Below, piece after piece: positions 24,236-35,135 of a stretch of DNA of 64,000 nt. The notes beneath the pieces were generated by a model that did not search any database, was not told the DNA's origin, and worked only from the letters and a program-made list of their open reading frames with translations. Each line of letters starts with the position of its first letter. Positions within the stretch are counted from its first letter, which is position 1. Position numbers and translations under genes: made by a program. The DNA comes from Lomentospora prolificans. Taxonomy: Eukaryota; Ascomycota; Sordariomycetes; Microascales; Microascaceae. Location: positions 682,001 through 746,000 of the forward strand of contig JARFXM010000006.1 in the NCBI GenBank assembly GCA_029532625.1. Direction: 5' to 3'.

Positions 24236-25653
24236 CTAGTCCGTCGCCTTCTTCTCGAGTCCCCAGAATTCGTCGAGCTCGCGCATGATCTGGTTCGAGT
24301 GGGTCATGACAAAGTCATGGCCGCCGTCCACCAACTTCCAAGTAACCCTATCCTCGCCGCCAACGAGGTGCAGGCCGTCGCTACGGTAGTCGTCGGGATT
24401 GATGATCTCGTCCTCCCTCGCGAGGAGGATACATGTGGAGCCGGGGGGGCGCTCGCCAATCTTGGCCCAGGATTCATGCTGGTCCATGAGCGGGGCGTGG
24501 CGCAAGCTCGAGAGGAAAGCATGAATGAAGCCGGCGTGGTGGTCGGCCATCCAGGCGATGTAGTCGAGCACGCGCTTCTCCAGGGCCGTGACGGCGTCCG
24601 CGGTTGGCGGGTCGGCGCCTTCGGTGGCGCCTACGTCGGTCATGGACTTGTGCTGAGACTTGGTGTGGTGCAGGGCGCTGCGAAGGTCATTGGCTGAGAC
24701 CTCGCCGTTCGGCTTCGCAAGGGGCGAGCCGGCGCCGTTGGGGCTCGGTGTGGGCGACTTCTTCTTATTGACGCTGCTGGCGATGGGCTTTCGTAGGCGG
24801 ATGCGGGCAAGTTCGCTGATGAAGCGGTCTGGGACGATGCCGGAGCGGAAGAGGATACGGCTGACGATACCAAAGTTTTCGGCGCGGATGAGGCCGGCGG
24901 GCGCGAGGAGAACGAGGGATTCGACCATGTGGGGGAAGGCGCTCGCAAATTGGATAGCGATGCCGCCGCCCATGGAGTAGCCGACGAGGCGGAGGGAGTT
25001 GTTACCGGTCCAGGAAAGAGGGGATGAGGCCATGGCTAGCAGAGCCTGGCTTACGTAGAGGCGGGAATCATGAGGGAGGTCACCAACACCGTCCGAAAAC
25101 CCACGGCCAAAGAGGTCCTTTAAGACATTAGCATTGATATCGAAATGATTGATAAGAGGTGAGAAGATATCCTTACAAACATCATGACGCGGTAGCCGCG
25201 GTCGACCATGGCCTGGGCGAGTCGCGATACGGTCATGCAAGAGGTTGAGATGCCATGAACAAAGAGGACCTTTTTTCCATCCTCGGGGCCCCATTCATAC
25301 ACACGAATGTTGCCATACTGACAGTGAGGTTAGCGTGTTTGCGCCTACAGAGTGTCCCTTATGGCCATGCAACTAGCTCATCCTGAATGTAAACATACCG
25401 GCGTAACGACGTCACGCGCGCCCGGATATGAATCGGGCTTATACTCCAACTTGGCGACTTCCTTCTCCGAGAGCTCCGGAATCTTGGTCTGCAGCGGGTT
25501 GGGAATGACGGCCGGCCTCTGCGGATACAGCACGGCGCGCGCCAGCGAAATGGTGGTGAGGGTGGCGGCCGCGGTTATTGCTACGACGGCGAGCGCCGCG
25601 CGTGTCGACTCATCGGCCAAGTCAAGGCCTAGGAGGTCGTAGAGAGTCGGCAT
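24236..25653 (-). CDS. Membrane-anchored alpha/beta-hydrolase (425 aa)
   Basis: Three exons on the - strand: 25399-25653, 25177-25317 and 24236-25117; introns of 81 and 59 nt, both GT-AG and phase 0. Residues about 18-41 (ALAVVAITAAATLTTISLA) form one hydrophobic segment, a likely N-terminal anchor. The fold follows: oxyanion-hole loop FVHGIST, DLFGRGFSD, nucleophile elbow GYSMGG with Ser180, then Asp368 in LAREDEI and His399 in DGGHDF, giving a complete predicted Ser-Asp-His triad. Between residues about 240 and 300 there is a Pro/Ser/Asn-rich low-complexity insertion, probably a loop in the lid region. Substrate is unknown: a lipid or ester is likely for such anchored fungal hydrolases, but this is inference. 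The start is the only ATG in frame and has an A-rich context. Confidence 0.9.
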
Positions 25654-28452
25654 TTTTTTTTTTTTCGTTTTTACCTTGCCCGTGAATATCTTCGTTTTGA
25701 GGTTGAAGATGAGATCGTCGACGGAAGGTAGGAGTTTGGAGATTCCCGATGCCCAGAATTTAGCGGGTACTTGCCACTACGTCACTGTTCTTTGTCGTGC
25801 TGTCCCTGTGATCAGAACTAGGCCAGCAACCGGAAGGAGCCTGGAAGAACTTGACCTAACCTTGGAGGGCCTGGTATAAGTTGGGATAAGTGGGGAATGA
25901 GATGCGAAGCCCAAATAGGTGAAGGGAAAAAGGGTATAAAGCAGAAGAGAGAAATACGAATACTAGAAGAGAGAGATTTTGTGAAAGAAAAGACCTGGAC
26001 AAAATTGCGCATCTACGGAATGGTGTCAGAAAGTGGAACTCGAGTGTTTAGGTAGAGACATCCCACCCCCGGATGTCGCGTGGAACAACGTGGAAACATC
26101 TATGGATGGCGGGCTCAGCTCTAAAATGGAAACCCGAAAAAGGCCAGACGAAACCACAGGCGCAGCGCAGGTCGCAAGTCAACACAGCTTGATGCTGGCC
26201 GTTTCCGGTTGGCTGGTACAAGGCCAGCACAGGCACGATGACCAGACCAGGACTATGAAAGGCATGCTGATGCTAATTTCCTTCCCCAGGGGACAGGAAA
26301 CAAAATAATCTGCATCCATGACTGATGGCGTTTCCGCCTAGCCGTATTTTTTTTTTTTTTTTTTTAAAGAAAGTCTGATCCTTGAAGCCTTGTTGAGTCC
26401 TTTTTGTCGCACATCCCATGACAGAGGTAGGCGTGCTGTTTCTCCCCCGTGTCCTTCCGCTATTCCCCACATTGCTGTCCGTTGCGAGCACTAATATCTA
26501 ATGTGCTTGGGCGCCTGCAAATGCTGGCTGTATCTACTTTCCTGATTCGGCCAGGGCGATGTCTTCGTTGGCAAGTTGGGCCGCGTGAATGGTACCGTAC
26601 CTGGTATGTACCTGCTCCGGCCACAAGTGTGTCTGGCCTGGGCAACCAAGCAGCGCCTTCCCCACTTATGTGTCGCCGCGAGCCCATGTGTCGCCCACAC
26701 GTGTTAGAATCGTTTGTTCGTGATTTTTCCAGTTTCTCTAGAGCGGTCGCATTTTCCCATGACCGGTACTCATACATCATTAATGGATGGTAGAATCCCA
26801 GGCTTCGATTACTTTTGTATGGTTATCTTTGTTCGACCTTTCCAAATTCCGGCTACTCTTTCCGGCTTGAATTCTCCTGCGAGCCACGGAATGTCGCATA
26901 CTTGAACACTCTATCCGAGTTAGGCCTAACTTCATTCGACTTTGACCTCCATCCTTGGGTCCCACAACGGATCTTCCGAGGTCGCCGCTATCCTTTTGCC
27001 CGGTCTGCAACCTCCGACCCTTGGAGCCGGTCTCCATTGCACAACTTGACGCGCCGTGGCCTCGACGGACGTATTCCCGTATGCTCGGATGCCGCCTATC
27101 CATCATAGGACACTAATACAGGTATACACCAGAGCGGCTACTCACTTGCTCCGTGCATAAACACACTTATAGAGGTACACAGAAAAGACCACCTTCTCCA
27201 CGCTCCAAACAAATACCTTTCTCTTCCAATTCTACCGAGGCACGAAGAATGCTTCTCATTTTCCCTGGGCTTTCTCTCAATGAGCTGGCTAGTGCCTGTA
27301 ATGACTCTCCACACCCCTGTCTGTTCTATTATCTCGGCGTCTAGCATTCAGGGCACGGAGGAAGCCGGCCAACGTAGGCTCATTACCTTACCCGATGACC
27401 CATCAATGTGCCAGTTTGACCAAAAGGGGAATATCGATGAAGCGTAGCCATACTACACCTAGGCTCTATCCTTGATGTTTCTCTAGCGAACGATTGAGCT
27501 GAGGTGCTCGCAGTATGTCGGGGGTCAAGACCTAGTACCTACTAGCACGGCTTCTATCATCGAGATGTGGGTGCGTGAGTGCTTCTTCTTCCGACCTAAG
27601 CACCTCGAGCTGTTAAGCGGTGCATCTCCTAGATAACAGAACTTGGAGAGCAAGTTTTAGAGACTTGAGTATCATGTCTGTATTGGAAACAGCGAAGGGG
27701 TTGGCACCCCAGGTCAACACCAACGAGGTATACTGGATGGTCATTGCCACTCTACTGAACGGACTGACAGACTGACTTGAGCACTTGCGTCAATTCAACC
27801 AATGGGGATCTCCAATATCTATATAAAATAGTTATAGAATATATTATTAATCGCGAAGAAGACAAGGCGTATGTATATCCGTCTCGTTTTGTGATGCAAG
27901 ACACTCCAAGGCTCGCGAAGCTGAAGCCGTTGGGACTTGGCAGTTAAAGGTGCGAAGTACACGCCGATAAACTTTTCACACGGTGCCCTGACACGAAGTG
28001 CCAATTGGATGTCACCCTCAATGCTGGCTGAGCCAACGCTAAATCACAGGCGGCTCCAGCGTCTGATAGAACGGAGGCGGGGCTTCCTTTAAATGCCTGG
28101 TCGCGTGTCTCGAGCTCAACTTCGCCACGAACTTTCACCGTCTTTATCACCAGAGCCCTTTCTAATCACACCGCGCTCCCCGCAGCCTCACGCTCTCAGT
28201 TCAGAACGAATGTGGTAAGCCTTGTCATGAATCCCCCCTCATTTTCTACTTTGCTCGAGTCCTGCAGCCTTGTCGACAAGTCCCCGCTTCCTGCTGACCA
28301 TCACCTTCGTCCTAGGTGACTGCAATAGTTCTCGGCAACGCCTCCTTGCGTTGTTCGGTAACAGGGTTTGGCCGATTTCTGTGCTTCCCGAAGACGATAA
28401 CTACCGTCCTTGACAATTCCGATCGATACGACCTCCCTCCATATGTGTTACG
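25654..28452. other. Divergent intergenic region upstream of the hydrolase and FYVE-RING genes
   Basis: A 2.8-kb region with no supportable gene. It contains T19 at 26347-26365 and a very AT-rich patch at 27815-27850. A probable 5' UTR intron of the FYVE-RING gene lies at 28215-28316 (donor GTAAGC, branch CTGAC, acceptor TCCTAG). Confidence 0.5.
28215..28316 (+). other. Probable 5' UTR intron of the FYVE-RING gene
   Basis: Donor G|GTAAGC at 28215, a CTGCTGACC branch site near 28292 and acceptor TCCTAG ending at 28316 define a 102-nt intron upstream of the start codon. An ATG just before the donor would give only a two-codon uORF once spliced. Inferred from consensus only. Confidence 0.45.
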
Positions 28453-28469
28453 ATGTCCAGCTCTCCTGA
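28443..28469 (+). other. uORF overlapping the start codon of the FYVE-RING gene
   Basis: ATG at 28443, ten bases before the main ATG and in another frame, runs eight codons to a TGA at 28467-28469, so it overlaps the main start. Its context is weak (C at -3) while the main ATG has A at -3. Scanning ribosomes would mostly pass it, but it could lower initiation at the main start. Confidence 0.6.
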
Positions 28470-30406
28470 TGAGGGCAACAGCCGCCTGGCTAGCCCTCCT
28501 GCAGGCATCGACCATGCAGGCAGCCGGCTCTCGTCCTCTTCGGGAAGTTCCTACATTGGCAGCGATGCCCCCACAATGCCGAATTTCAATTGTCCTTGGA
28601 GGACGTCTGAATTCCATGAGGATGAGTGCTCCAGATATTTCGATTGCCCCACACACCTTGTCGAACGGCGGCTCTCTGACCCCGAATCGTCGAGCGAGCC
28701 GGCAGACTCTCCTGCCTTGGCACAGGAGAATGCTTCTCACGCGGATGGCGATGGAAGAGACTTTTATGGAGAAGCCAATCCATCACCGGCTTACCCCGTC
28801 CTAGAACAGGGTCATGGCACTGGGTCGACATCCTCAAGCGAGCAGTTGGGAGAAGAGGCTTCAAGCCCAGGCGAGGACGATAGCACTGCGCCTGTCCCCC
28901 CTCCCCGGGACGAAGGTTATTTCCCAAGTATCTCTCAAGTACCTACCGCCTCTACTCAATCTCTCGATATCCCTATCCGAACCGCGAGCCTCCCTCGATC
29001 GACTTCGCGCTCATCACAAACGTCCGATCTAACCCAGCGCCGACTTCCTAGCCCCCCTCTTCCGAGCCCCCCTCTTCCCCCCATTCCACAGGATACGCGC
29101 CCAAGCATGCTAGAGTTACCCTCTGCTTCCTATAACAGGAACGAGACCACTGTGTCGACCGCTTCCTCGCGAGGGCCCAATTATCGGGAACCTCCGGAGA
29201 CGGTCCTACCCCGATGGCAACCCGATTCTGACGTCACTATTTGTCCTATATGTCGCACGCAATTCAGTTTCTTTGTCCGAAAACACCATTGCAGGTCCGT
29301 TTTAGCAATCTTTTACTGAATTTCACATGGGGTATGCTTTGAACCTCGAGACTGACAATTTTTCTTTTCGCGTTACTAGGAAGTGTGGTCGTGTGGTGTG
29401 CAATGCTTGTTCGCCCCATCGAATCGTCATTCCCTACCAGTACATTGTCCGGCCACCCACCCAAGCTCGAATATCCCAACTCTACCTTGGGGATGATGGT
29501 ATAGGATATAGCGACGGAGGCGAACGTGTCAGGCTCTGTAACCCTTGTGTGCCTGACCCCAACACCAACCCTCCCTCGGCGTTGACCTCGCCAAACCAGA
29601 ACTCTCCTCGCCCCCATCACCGATCGCAGAGCAGCGTTAGCGGCGGATTCGGCGCTTTCCCACCCGTGCAGAGCCCAGGGCTCTTCCCTTCCAATACGTT
29701 GAATGACCCGTACGCTAGAGGCAGGAGCGTCACGATGGTAAGTGGGCCTCGGATTTGGCAAGCACGATTGTCGCGAAGCGAGCCTCTGCTAACGAGTGTA
29801 TAGAACTTCCCCGCGACTGCAGGGTCTAGGCGCCCCTTTGCCCCTACCGAGAATCAGATTCTCGCGGGCACTCCACCCCTTTACTACCCGGCATCGGCGT
29901 CCTCCTCTCAGTATCCCTCTTCCCGGATAAGATACCGGTCAGCGAGGGAGTCGGCCGGATCTTCTTCCTCAACACAGAGAGCGTTGCCGCCGACGCCGCA
30001 GATTGCGGAGGAAGACGAATGCCCCGTGTGCCACCGAGAATTGCCTTCACGCACCCTCCCTAACTTTGAGGCGCTCCGAGAGTCGCATATTACCTCGTGT
30101 ATCACTTCGCATAGTGCGTATGGAGGAGGTGGTGGTGGTGCGGGCGGCGGAAGCTCTCCTTCAGACGGGGCTACTCCTTCTTCACCTAGGTCGGTGAGGA
30201 GGACTGGGATGTTCCCTTACCTTGCGACAGAGAAGGACTGCGTAGACTCGGCCGAGTGCACCATCTGCCTCGAGGAATTCGAGGTTGGTGTGCCCATGGC
30301 GCGTTTGGAATGCCTCTGTCGGTTCCATCGGCGGTGTATCTCGGCATGGTTCGTGAACCATCCCGGACGGTGTCCCGTCCATCAGCATGATAGCTACGGC
30401 TATTGA
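28453..30406 (+). CDS. FYVE / C2HC zinc finger / RING protein, probable endosomal E3 ubiquitin ligase (600 aa)
   Basis: Three exons: 28453-29294, 29380-29737 and 29804-30406; introns of 85 and 66 nt, GT-AG. Residues 1-250 are Ser/Pro-rich. A FYVE-like finger starts with WQPD (the WxxD motif), Cys264/Cys267, then RKHHCRKCG split by the first intron, CNAC, and a last CNPC pair, with an enlarged loop before that pair. FYVE domains bind PI3P on endosomes. Next is C473-x2-C476-x18-H495-x3-C499, a C2HC finger of the UBZ4/Rad18 kind. The C-terminus is a RING at 552-593 with Cys instead of His at ligand 4 (CLCRFHRRC) and His instead of Cys at the last ligand (CPVH). FYVE plus RING resembles yeast Pib1, a vacuole/endosome E3 ligase; orthology is inferred. 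A short uORF overlaps the start codon. Confidence 0.88.
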
Positions 30407-31090
30407 GACTAGGTCTCGATTATGTTGCATCTTCAACGCTTTGCCATTTTATGGTGTTGTGGGGTCCTGGAATTTTGGGTTCGGGGCGTTTACCCGGGTC
30501 GGAGGGATTTCCCTGCTCTTTCTGTCTTTCTTTCATCTGCTTGACGGTCACTAGGGCATAGATGCCATGCCATGCCCTACTGCATTGGGGATGTTTGTTT
30601 GTTTGTTTTTGAGAGAACAAGTTGATCGCTCACTCTTGCGCATGTGGTAGTGTTCTCCACCCTCATTCTAGAAGACTAGGAGAGTATGGTGGCTATAATA
30701 GATAGGAATAGAACCTTACTCCAGTGATGCTTGGCCGACTCAACGCCGGACCTGGTGATTGATGGTGTAACTTTACTTGTCATGCATTTGTAGGTGTAAT
30801 AAGTAGTGGCCCCAGATCACCCTTGTGGAAAAGCCGAGAGTATCGCGAACCGGAGTGTAGAGTTTCCATCTCACCAATAGGTATGAACAAATGAAGTCAT
30901 CAATTTTCCAAGCCTGGCATTCCCGGCACGGAGGAGACCGGGCCTGCAGGTGATGCACAGATCGAATGTAACGCCGGGAATAGGCGAGAAGAGAAGAAAA
31001 TGAAATCGATCTATCAATCGCAGAATCGCCGGGCGCCGTTCCACAGATTTTCCGTACACCCTTGTTATCTACACAGCAGGGACGGAAAGC

Positions 31091-31092
31091 AA

Positions 31093-31133
<41 letters not shown>

Positions 31134-31137
31134 AAAA
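31091..31137. repeat. GA-rich purine tract
   Basis: Forty-seven consecutive purines, mostly AG dinucleotide repeats ending in an A run. Confidence 0.95.
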
Positions 31138-31411
31138 TACAGGTGGTCGGGAGGCTAAACTGGACCCTTGTAACCTGCATCATGTCTTGGGTCTTGTTTT
31201 CCTTTCTACTAACAATGACTGGTCTACTTTAGTAGATCACTGGCCAAAACGGAAAATAAAAAGAAAAACGCTCAGAGCTGGGAAGGGTATAGCGGCGGGA
31301 TCCAGCAGACAACGTTGCTAGCCTGGACCAAATTCGAGTGGCTGGTCCACGGGCCTAACGTTGACAGATTTGCAATTACGATACTGGTAGTGGAACCAAC
31401 TGTGGGGATCC

Positions 31412-31461
31412 AAGAAGAAGAAGAAGAAGAAGAAAAGAAAAAAAAAAAAAAAAAAAAAAAA
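31412..31461. repeat. (AAG)n followed by A24
   Basis: About seven AAG units pass through AAAAG into an uninterrupted A24 run (31438-31461). Confidence 0.95.
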
Positions 31462-31965
31462 GGATAAGGGAGTGAGGAATACAGCGAGTGACGCGCGACT
31501 TTGCGGGGAGGTCACTTCTTTCACCTGAAGGGCGGTAGCCGAGAAGGGTTAGGCGCAGGCTTTGCCAGCTGTGCAGGCTCTCGATGGAAAAATATTAATC
31601 GGATGACGACAGGAGGATCCGACGTATTTTTTCTCAGCCAGGCGGAACAGAAGAGCCTCTCTTCAATTCACTTCGGACATGGGAAGATGATTGGGCTAGG
31701 GACGGACAAACCGGGCGAATCCTCGGCTGGGTATTTACTCCCATCTTTTGATATCCGTATATGCTGGGAGATGGCAAATAATTTAGCCAAGGAAATAACT
31801 TTATCTTGAAGTACGAGAGGGTTTGAACATGGTGGTGGATGAGGTCACGGAAGATGTTTGAAGGCCGCCTCTTTCCAAGAAACTTTTGTCTTCCGTCCTC
31901 GTCCCAATACCGCTGCGTTAGAGCGGGTTTGTGGTGCACAGCACAGACAGCTGGCCCGCAATCTC

Positions 31966-31966
<1 letters not shown>

Positions 31967-32004
<38 letters not shown>
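31967..32004. repeat. A38 homopolymer
   Basis: Thirty-eight consecutive A residues, the longest homopolymer in the window. Confidence 0.95.
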
Positions 32005-32006
<2 letters not shown>

Positions 32007-35000
32007 ACAGGGTTGGGGAGAAGAGGTACCTCGATCCGTCAGCTGTGTGGAGAGGTCGTCGATCGTAAGTTGAGACCGGACCGGGGATCGACTATGTTGT
32101 GTTTTTCTGGCTCGCATATTCGAATTCCTCCAAATGGGCCGCGGGAATGGCGAGCCTCAAGAACAATTGCTCCAAGTATTGGAGGTCGACCGAGTCTCTT
32201 GCGTCTTCTTTCCTCGGCCGTTCGTGAACCCAAAAAGCCACGGGCATCCGAAATTCACGAATTGGTGTGGTTGGGGGATGTGGCATCATATCATACATTA
32301 GCGCGATGTGGTGGCCGACGGCAGGCAAGAGCTCCCCAATTTGAAGAGTTGCGCGGCAGGATGGCGCTCAGCATCAGAAACGTCCCAGGCTGAAGGGCCA
32401 GCGGATCAAGTCGTCCCAGGCCACGGCCAGCCAGGCGGTGGAGGCGGGCTGTCAAGTAAAATGCAGGCCCACCCTTGCTCAGCTGAGGGTGAAACTAAGG
32501 CCCGATTCTGCCAAGTGGTTGGGCTCTTTTCCACACGGACTCCTTCCCCATGTTTAGAGCGTGATTTGTGGTGTCGAAAAGTACTCCCGTTCATCTGCTG
32601 CTTGTTCCTGTAACAATTGATGGATCTGGCTTCTGGTTCAGGCAGCTCGATCCACCATCATTTGGAGTTGGGAATTTCGCGGGCCACTTCGGCCGTCCCG
32701 CTTCGCCAAACCCGAATAAACTCGTCGTTCTCACCCTTCCCTTTCGTCGCTTCCGCCCGTGCATATTATGCTTCCAAGGCCAGGCAAGTAAGGGTCGCTC
32801 TCTATCACGCCCAATCGCAACGTGGTTGGATGACAAGAGGTCCAGCGGACCGGAACTAAAGGCTAGATCGACGATGAAGCTGGGTAGTGTTGCAACCTTA
32901 TCTCCTCATGAGAGGGGAGTTTGGTTCCTCTGGTCTGTGCGACGCCAGGAGACCAAGAATGTTTCTAGAGAGGAGGATAACATGGGGGCATTATGGGATA
33001 ATAGTCCAAGCCAGCTAAGTGCACTGCCATCCCGAAGCTGCTGAGACTTTTCTGTTTCTCTAACGCCCCTCACTTGTTCGTCCGAAGCAAGAGCACCGTT
33101 CTCTTCTCTTGAAGGAGGAATGGACCAACCCCGCCCTCATCCCGAGTCAATGAAATCGGCACTAGCTGGTGGGGAACGCCTGGTTTACAAAGATTGCGGC
33201 AGTGGGGGACACCAGCTCGGTCCTGGGTTCCGTCAGGCTGCTTGCGAACAAAGTTCTGGGCCTTTTTGGTGGGTTTCATGTCCATCGACCGTCACTCAGG
33301 CGACGATTCTTTGAATTCAAAGGTTACAATTTGCCTGGTATCCGTCATGTACTGTTCGATCTCCGCTCCAGAACACTCAGCAGGCCGCTGATGCGCGCCT
33401 GCCACTCGACCCCGCGCATATACTTGTAGCAACAGGGCGGCGCTGTGGAGGGAGCCCACATCCTGGTTCCCTTATATTCGCACTGTACTCTGGCTAGCAG
33501 CTTTGTACTTGGCCATCGCAAGTAACGTCAGTAGCTTTAGTTTTCGGAAATGTCTAGCTGAGCTATGGATCATAGCCAAATTGTCAATCCCAGAACACGC
33601 CAGCGGCGCACTTGTAATTTGAGGATGAGTCCACATCCATTCTCGACCGTCCACGCGTCCAAAAAAAAAAAAAGAACAGATCAACATCAACCGAGACCTC
33701 CCCGTGACACTTCCCAGGTCCTCGGGGAAATAGTAGAGGTATATTGAAGAGAATTTGACACTCGACTCGACTCCCGCAGCCATCATGCACGCAGACGTAT
33801 AAGACACGACGCCGTGGAGCCAATACCAGAGGGCGGCCCCAGGAATCGACCTGTGCTTCACAACTCAACACTGCAGGAAAAGCGACACGGACAGATCCAG
33901 ACAGCAGGCTAAGCCACTAGGAACCCACGCTAGGCCTGTGGATCAGCGCTTGTCAATTGGTGAATTGGAGCCAACTTGTGGACCTTTGCTCTCCAGCCAT
34001 CTCACCATCGAAGGAGATGAAAACTGCCCATTAGATGAGCTGGTCAGGATGAACAGTCCGTTTTTCCTGCTTCGATGGACAGATCTAGAAGATCGGTACT
34101 ACTCATGCTGGGTATACTTGTGGTACTGTATTGTCTAGACCGCATCTGCACTGTATGGGGCCTCAGGAGCAAGGTACCTGATAGACTCAAACTAGTACAT
34201 GTGGATTGGCTGAGAGCAGCCAGGCAGAATACGTACCCACGGAACGAAAATGGAGCCAACCCGAATACAGAACACAGGCGAGCAAGGTCCAACAGGTTTG
34301 GCGCAGTAGAGCACTGGTCTGAGCTGGCATTATTACGTCGTGCCTGCAAAATCAAACCAGCCAGATTGGGCCAAGATCTTGAATTTGGCGCGCACCTGCT
34401 CTAGTTCTCGGTGACTTTGCCGTGCTATTTTACCCTTCAACGTTCTTTCTTGTAGTTATCCGTCTCGACAATTGTGTTCTTCGCTTATACTTCCTTATTA
34501 CTTGTTTCTTTTTCTCTCTCTCCATTTCCTATCCCCAATCCGTCGTTATCCTTGCTCACCTTTTCCCCCCCTTCCAGGTTAACATTCCCGTGTCTGGCCA
34601 TGCCCAGCTAGGTAAACTAATTAGCCCCCCAGTAACTGGAGCTGATTGAAGAGCACGTCACTGACGTAGTTCTTCCCAAGCTTGGCCAACCTAAGCACAC
34701 CCTTGTCCCAATTTCGCTTTGCCCAGCTGCCCACGATAGCCTATCTCCACCTGTCACAGGCTAGCTCATCCCAATTCCCTCACTTTTGCCATTCCTATCA
34801 ATATTGATCCTTTTCTTCCCTTATACCCTTGTCTCCTCGCTGAACCCTCTTCTTTACTTCTTCCTCCCCTCCCCTAACTCCCCAACAACAAGTTTTCTGC
34901 GAGGCTGTAAACTGAGTCCTTCCCTCGCCGGGTCAGCGCACTCATCTCACCGCGTCGCCTCAGCTCCCTGGCAGATTCAATTGGGGGTTTGCGCCTCCCC

Positions 35001-35135
35001 GTCCAGTTCTTTTCGCCATTACAACGTACATTTATGCAGCCCGCCCGGTGTTAAAGCGAGGACCTAGTCCGTAATCTATACTCACCGATTGAGGAAGAAC
35101 GAGAGAGAGTTTCGACGTCCGAGTACGTAATCATC

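Larger units (their letters stand above)
30407..35135. other. 4.7-kb intergenic region with long purine and poly(A) tracts
   Basis: No supportable gene. Simple sequence is abundant: a GA-rich pure purine tract (31091-31137), (AAG)n running into A24 (31412-31461), A38 (31967-32004) and A13 (33661-33673). The last 600 bases before 35136 are pyrimidine-rich, consistent with the tricalbin promoter and leader. A 14-base AT palindrome at 34796-34809 is shared with 10341-10354. Confidence 0.5.

Noticed and set aside
31462..31966. Retroposed element between two poly(A) tracts
   Set aside because: No target-site duplication or element-type sequence could be seen; kept only as a question, not a mobile element call.
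34299..34375. tRNA-like A-box (TTGGCGCAGTAGAG)
   Set aside because: No B-box (GGTTCRANTCC) follows at the right distance and the 3' side cannot pair with the acceptor stem; probably chance.
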